A program made the translations under genes and the position numbers. A DNA stretch of 64,000 bases from Streptosporangium sp. NBC_01495 (GTDB lineage Bacteria > Actinomycetota > Actinomycetes > Streptosporangiales > Streptosporangiaceae): assembly GCF_036250735.1 (NCBI RefSeq), contig NZ_CP109430.1, positions 3,224,001-3,288,000 on the forward strand. Direction: 5' to 3'. Numbering within the stretch: the stretch's first letter is position 1; each line of letters begins with the position of its first letter. Positions 61,566 through 64,000 of this stretch are shown one piece after another. The notes under the pieces are model-generated. The model ran no database searches. It saw only the letters and a program-made list of their open reading frames with translations, and was not told the origin of the DNA.

Positions 61566-64000
61566 ATGCGCTTGCGTAACGCGAGCTTGCGGACCAAGGT
61601 CACGGCACTTCTGGTGTCGCTCACCGCGCTCTGGGCGTTCACAGCATGGGTAACGGTCCGTGATGGTCTGAACATGCTGGGCGTGGCGACCCTCAACACC
61701 GAGGTGGCCAACCCGAGCGAGCGGCTCATCGTCGAGCTGCAGGCCGAGCGGCGGCTGACCGCGATCACCCTGGGCTCGATCGGCGGGGAACGCCAGCGGC
61801 GCGAGGCGATGGCCTCCCAGCGGAAGCGCACCGACGCCGCCGACGCGAACTTCCGGGAACTCACCGGCGGCGGCGGCGTGGAACTGCTGGGAAGTCCCGC
61901 CCTGGAGCGCCGCATCGGCGAGACCCGCCGGTTGATGGACAGTCTGCCCGCCGCGCGCAAGGCGATCGACGCCGGCCGGGTCAACCGGACCTGGACGGCC
62001 ACGGAGTTCACCGACATCGTTGACTCGATCTTCCGCGTCTACGACTCGCTGGCGACGCTGGACGACGAGGAACTCGCCAAGGACACCCGCACGCTCATCG
62101 CGATGAACCGGGCCAGGGACATGCTGTCCCAGGAGGACGCCCTGGTGATGGGCGCCCTGACGGCGGGCCGGTTCGCCGAGGGGGAGCAGGTCAGGTTCAC
62201 GCAGATGGTCGGCACGCGGCGCTTCCTCACCGACCAGGCGGTGGCCGAGCTGCCCGTCGCCGACCAGGAGGCCCACCGGCGGATGGTCGCCGGCGAGCAG
62301 TTCACCCGGCTGCGCGTCATGGAGAACCAGCTGATCGAGGACCCGAACGTGGTGTCGGCCGGAGTGATCGACGTCACGCGGTGGAGCTCCGACGCCCAGC
62401 CTGCGCAGACCAGGTTCACCGAGGCCGTGCTCACGGCCGGTAGCGGAGTGGTCGAGCGGTCGGGCCCGGTCGCCGTCGGCGTCATCGTGCGGCTCGCGCT
62501 GGCCGGCGGCCTGGGCCTCGTGGCCGTCATCGCCTCGGTCGTCCTGGCCATCACCACGGCCCGCGCCCTGGTCCAGCAGCTGGAGAAGCTGCGGGCCGCC
62601 GCCTGGGAACTCGCCAACGAGCGGCTGCCCGCCGTGGTCGAGCGGATCGGCCACGGCCAGGTGGTGGACGTCGCGGCGGAGGCCCCTCCCCTCAAGTTCG
62701 GAGACGACCAGATCGGGCAGGTCGGCCAGGCGTTCAACGCCGTGCAGCGGACCGCCATCAAGGTCGCCGTGGAGCAGGCCCAGCTGCGCCGCGACATCGC
62801 CGACATCCTGCGCAACCTCGCCCGTCGCACCCAGTCGCTGGTGCACCGCCAGCTGAGCGTGCTCGACGTCATGGAGCGGCGCGAGAACGATCCGCAGGAG
62901 CTGCGCGACCTGTTCCGGCTCGACCACCTGGCGACCCGCATGCGCCGCTACGCGGAGAACCTCCTCGTGCTCTCCGGCGCGGCGCCGGGCCGCGCCTGGC
63001 GCGACGCGGTCCCGATGATCGACGTGGTCCGCGGCTCCCTCGCCGAGATCGAGGACTACACCCGGGTCGACGTGATGCCCCTGGGAGAGGTCTCGCTGGA
63101 CGGCAGGGCCGTGAGCGACGTCATCCACCTGATCGCCGAGCTCGTCGAGAACGCGGCCTCCTTCTCCCCGCCCTACACGACGGTGCAGGTCGGCGGATAC
63201 CTCGTGGCCCACGGCTACGCGCTGGAGATCGAGGACCGGGGCCTGGGCATGAGCCCCGCGGACATCGCGGAGGCCAACGAGCGGATCGCCAACCCGCCGG
63301 AGCTCAAGCTCTCCGGCAACGCCCGCCTGGGCCTGTACGTCGTCAGCCGCCTGGCCGAACGGCACGACATCCGGGTGACCTTCAAGTCCTCCCCGTACGG
63401 CGGCACGACCGTCGTCGTCCTCATCCCGCAGGAACTGGTCAGCGAGGAGGAGCAGGGGACCTCCATCGGCGTCGGCGTGCCGCAGGCGCGCCCGGCGAGT
63501 ACCACCGAGATGAACGGCACCACCTCCGCGGTCGCCGCGGTCCGCGGCCGGGTGGGTGACCCGCTGGGTATCACCGGTGGCCCCGTCCGGGCCGTCGAGG
63601 CGGAGGGAGAGATCATCAGCGAGCACGTTCCCGGCGCCAGGCCCGAGGCGTGGGAGCCCGAGCAGCCCGCCAACGGCCGGTCGCACCCCTCGGGACCCCC
63701 CTCATCCGGCGGCTCCGCCGACCCCGGGCATCTCTTCACCCCGCCGCCCGGCCGTTCCACGGATCCGGGCCTCGCCGGAGGCCGCGCCGACCAGGCACCC
63801 TCCGGACGGCACTCGGCGGATTCCACGCCCGCGGAGGGCTACGCCGACCCGACGTTCCCCGGCCGCTTCGCCGATCCCGCGGCACTCAGGCAGATGCCCG
63901 AGACCGGGGCGCCCGGCCGCCTGCCCGACTTCACGAACCCCGGATCTCCCGCCTCGCAGGGCGTTCCCGGCGGTGGGGACCTCGACGCGCGTCTTGGCGG
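61566..64000 (+). CDS. Conservon-type sensor histidine kinase with NIT domain (CvnA-like), 3' truncated
   Basis: The frame runs from ATG 61566 off the window: 811 residues visible. N-terminal membrane span (VTALLVSLTALWAFTAWVTV), a nitrate/nitrite-sensing-type extracellular domain (about 40-290), a second span near 305-325 (LALAGGLGLVAVIASVVLAI), a HAMP-like linker and a divergent histidine-kinase core: LARRTQSLVHRQLSVLDVME, IAELVENAASFSPPYTTVQV (N-box), IEDRGLGMSPADIAEANERI (G1) and ARLGLYVVSRLAERHDIRVT (G2). The tail is a long Pro/Gly-rich disordered region. In actinomycetes this is CvnA of a conservon with roadblock, DUF742 and GTPase genes following. Confidence 0.85.
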   Translation, partial: MRLRNASLRTKVTALLVSLTALWAFTAWVTVRDGLNMLGVATLNTEVANPSERLIVELQAERRLTAITLGSIGGERQRREAMASQRKRTDAADANFRELTGGGGVELLGSPALERRIGETRRLMDSLPAARKAIDAGRVNRTWTATEFTDIVDSIFRVYDSLATLDDEELAKDTRTLIAMNRARDMLSQEDALVMGALTAGRFAEGEQVRFTQMVGTRRFLTDQAVAELPVADQEAHRRMVAGEQFTRLRVMENQLIEDPNVVSAGVIDVTRWSSDAQPAQTRFTEAVLTAGSGVVERSGPVAVGVIVRLALAGGLGLVAVIASVVLAITTARALVQQLEKLRAAAWELANERLPAVVERIGHGQVVDVAAEAPPLKFGDDQIGQVGQAFNAVQRTAIKVAVEQAQLRRDIADILRNLARRTQSLVHRQLSVLDVMERRENDPQELRDLFRLDHLATRMRRYAENLLVLSGAAPGRAWRDAVPMIDVVRGSLAEIEDYTRVDVMPLGEVSLDGRAVSDVIHLIAELVENAASFSPPYTTVQVGGYLVAHGYALEIEDRGLGMSPADIAEANERIANPPELKLSGNARLGLYVVSRLAERHDIRVTFKSSPYGGTTVVVLIPQELVSEEEQGTSIGVGVPQARPASTTEMNGTTSAVAAVRGRVGDPLGITGGPVRAVEAEGEIISEHVPGARPEAWEPEQPANGRSHPSGPPSSGGSADPGHLFTPPPGRSTDPGLAGGRADQAPSGRHSADSTPAEGYADPTFPGRFADPAALRQMPETGAPGRLPDFTNPGSPASQGVPGGGDLDARLG

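Overview
The window is high-GC DNA with dense, short-spaced and translationally coupled genes, and many GTG starts. It carries actinomycete hallmarks: an Lsr2 nucleoid protein, a YtrA-type GntR/ABC module, an H-NS-like/Lsr2 neighbourhood, LuxR-type two-component pairs, a conservon-type (CvnA-like) histidine kinase, MutAB/MeaB and a bacterial terpenoid cluster. The gene content fits a filamentous actinomycete of the Streptosporangiales (Streptosporangium-like). That placement is inferred from gene content and style, not from a marker gene.

Layout. 1-6.7 kb: the 3' part of a sulfite-oxidase-family enzyme, two decayed remnants (one an IS5-type transposase tail), then a five-gene operon (GntR regulator, ABC ATPase, permease, lipoprotein S41 protease, lipoprotein esterase). 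6.7-13 kb: a UvrA-like and a WYL-regulator remnant that meet at one breakpoint, a DUF2087 protein, a DUF3516 helicase, and an SDR gene cut in two by an intact IS3-family element. 13-18.3 kb: a membrane acyltransferase, a NarL-type two-component pair, ribokinase, a 47-residue membrane protein and a HbpS/GlcG-like protein. 18.6-29 kb: a mixed block containing a methyltransferase, an aminoglycoside-phosphotransferase-fold kinase, a degenerate-ATPase/TPR protein preceded by a previously uncalled 24-residue peptide gene, an oxidoreductase, a second methyltransferase, a Ppx/GppA protein, a DUF1206 membrane protein, a HATPase and a beta-propeller phytase.

29.2-34.3 kb holds a complete STM4015-4014-4013-4012-4011 operon: five start/stop-overlapped genes encoding a repeat protein, an ATP-grasp enzyme, an alkaline-phosphatase-fold hydrolase and two radical SAM enzymes. 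I know of no established function for this set. It converges on a two-gene DUF6745-type pair, and the whole 7-kb block is bounded by an imperfect 39-bp direct repeat. 36.1-42.1 kb is a surface-glycan cassette: two paralogous DegT-type enzymes around a FemAB/GNAT-like protein, a flippase, a truncated deacetylase and a decayed ABC ATPase. 42.2-51.7 kb holds an M20 peptidase, Lsr2, a ~1 kb gene-poor stretch with a 58-bp palindrome, small membrane proteins, a DUF5925 ATPase, a LysR/EamA divergent pair, a Ser/Thr kinase and a cell-wall amidase.

51.8-56.8 kb is mutA-mutB-meaB (methylmalonyl-CoA mutase and its G-protein chaperone). 57.3-61.4 kb is a tightly coupled P450 / class I terpene synthase / class II terpene cyclase operon, probably making an oxidised labdane-type diterpenoid. 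It is followed directly by a CvnA-type sensor kinase that runs off the window. The upstream regions of the terpene operon and of this kinase share two sequence words (13 and 10 bp), suggesting common control. All calls are from reading the sequence; no database search was run.
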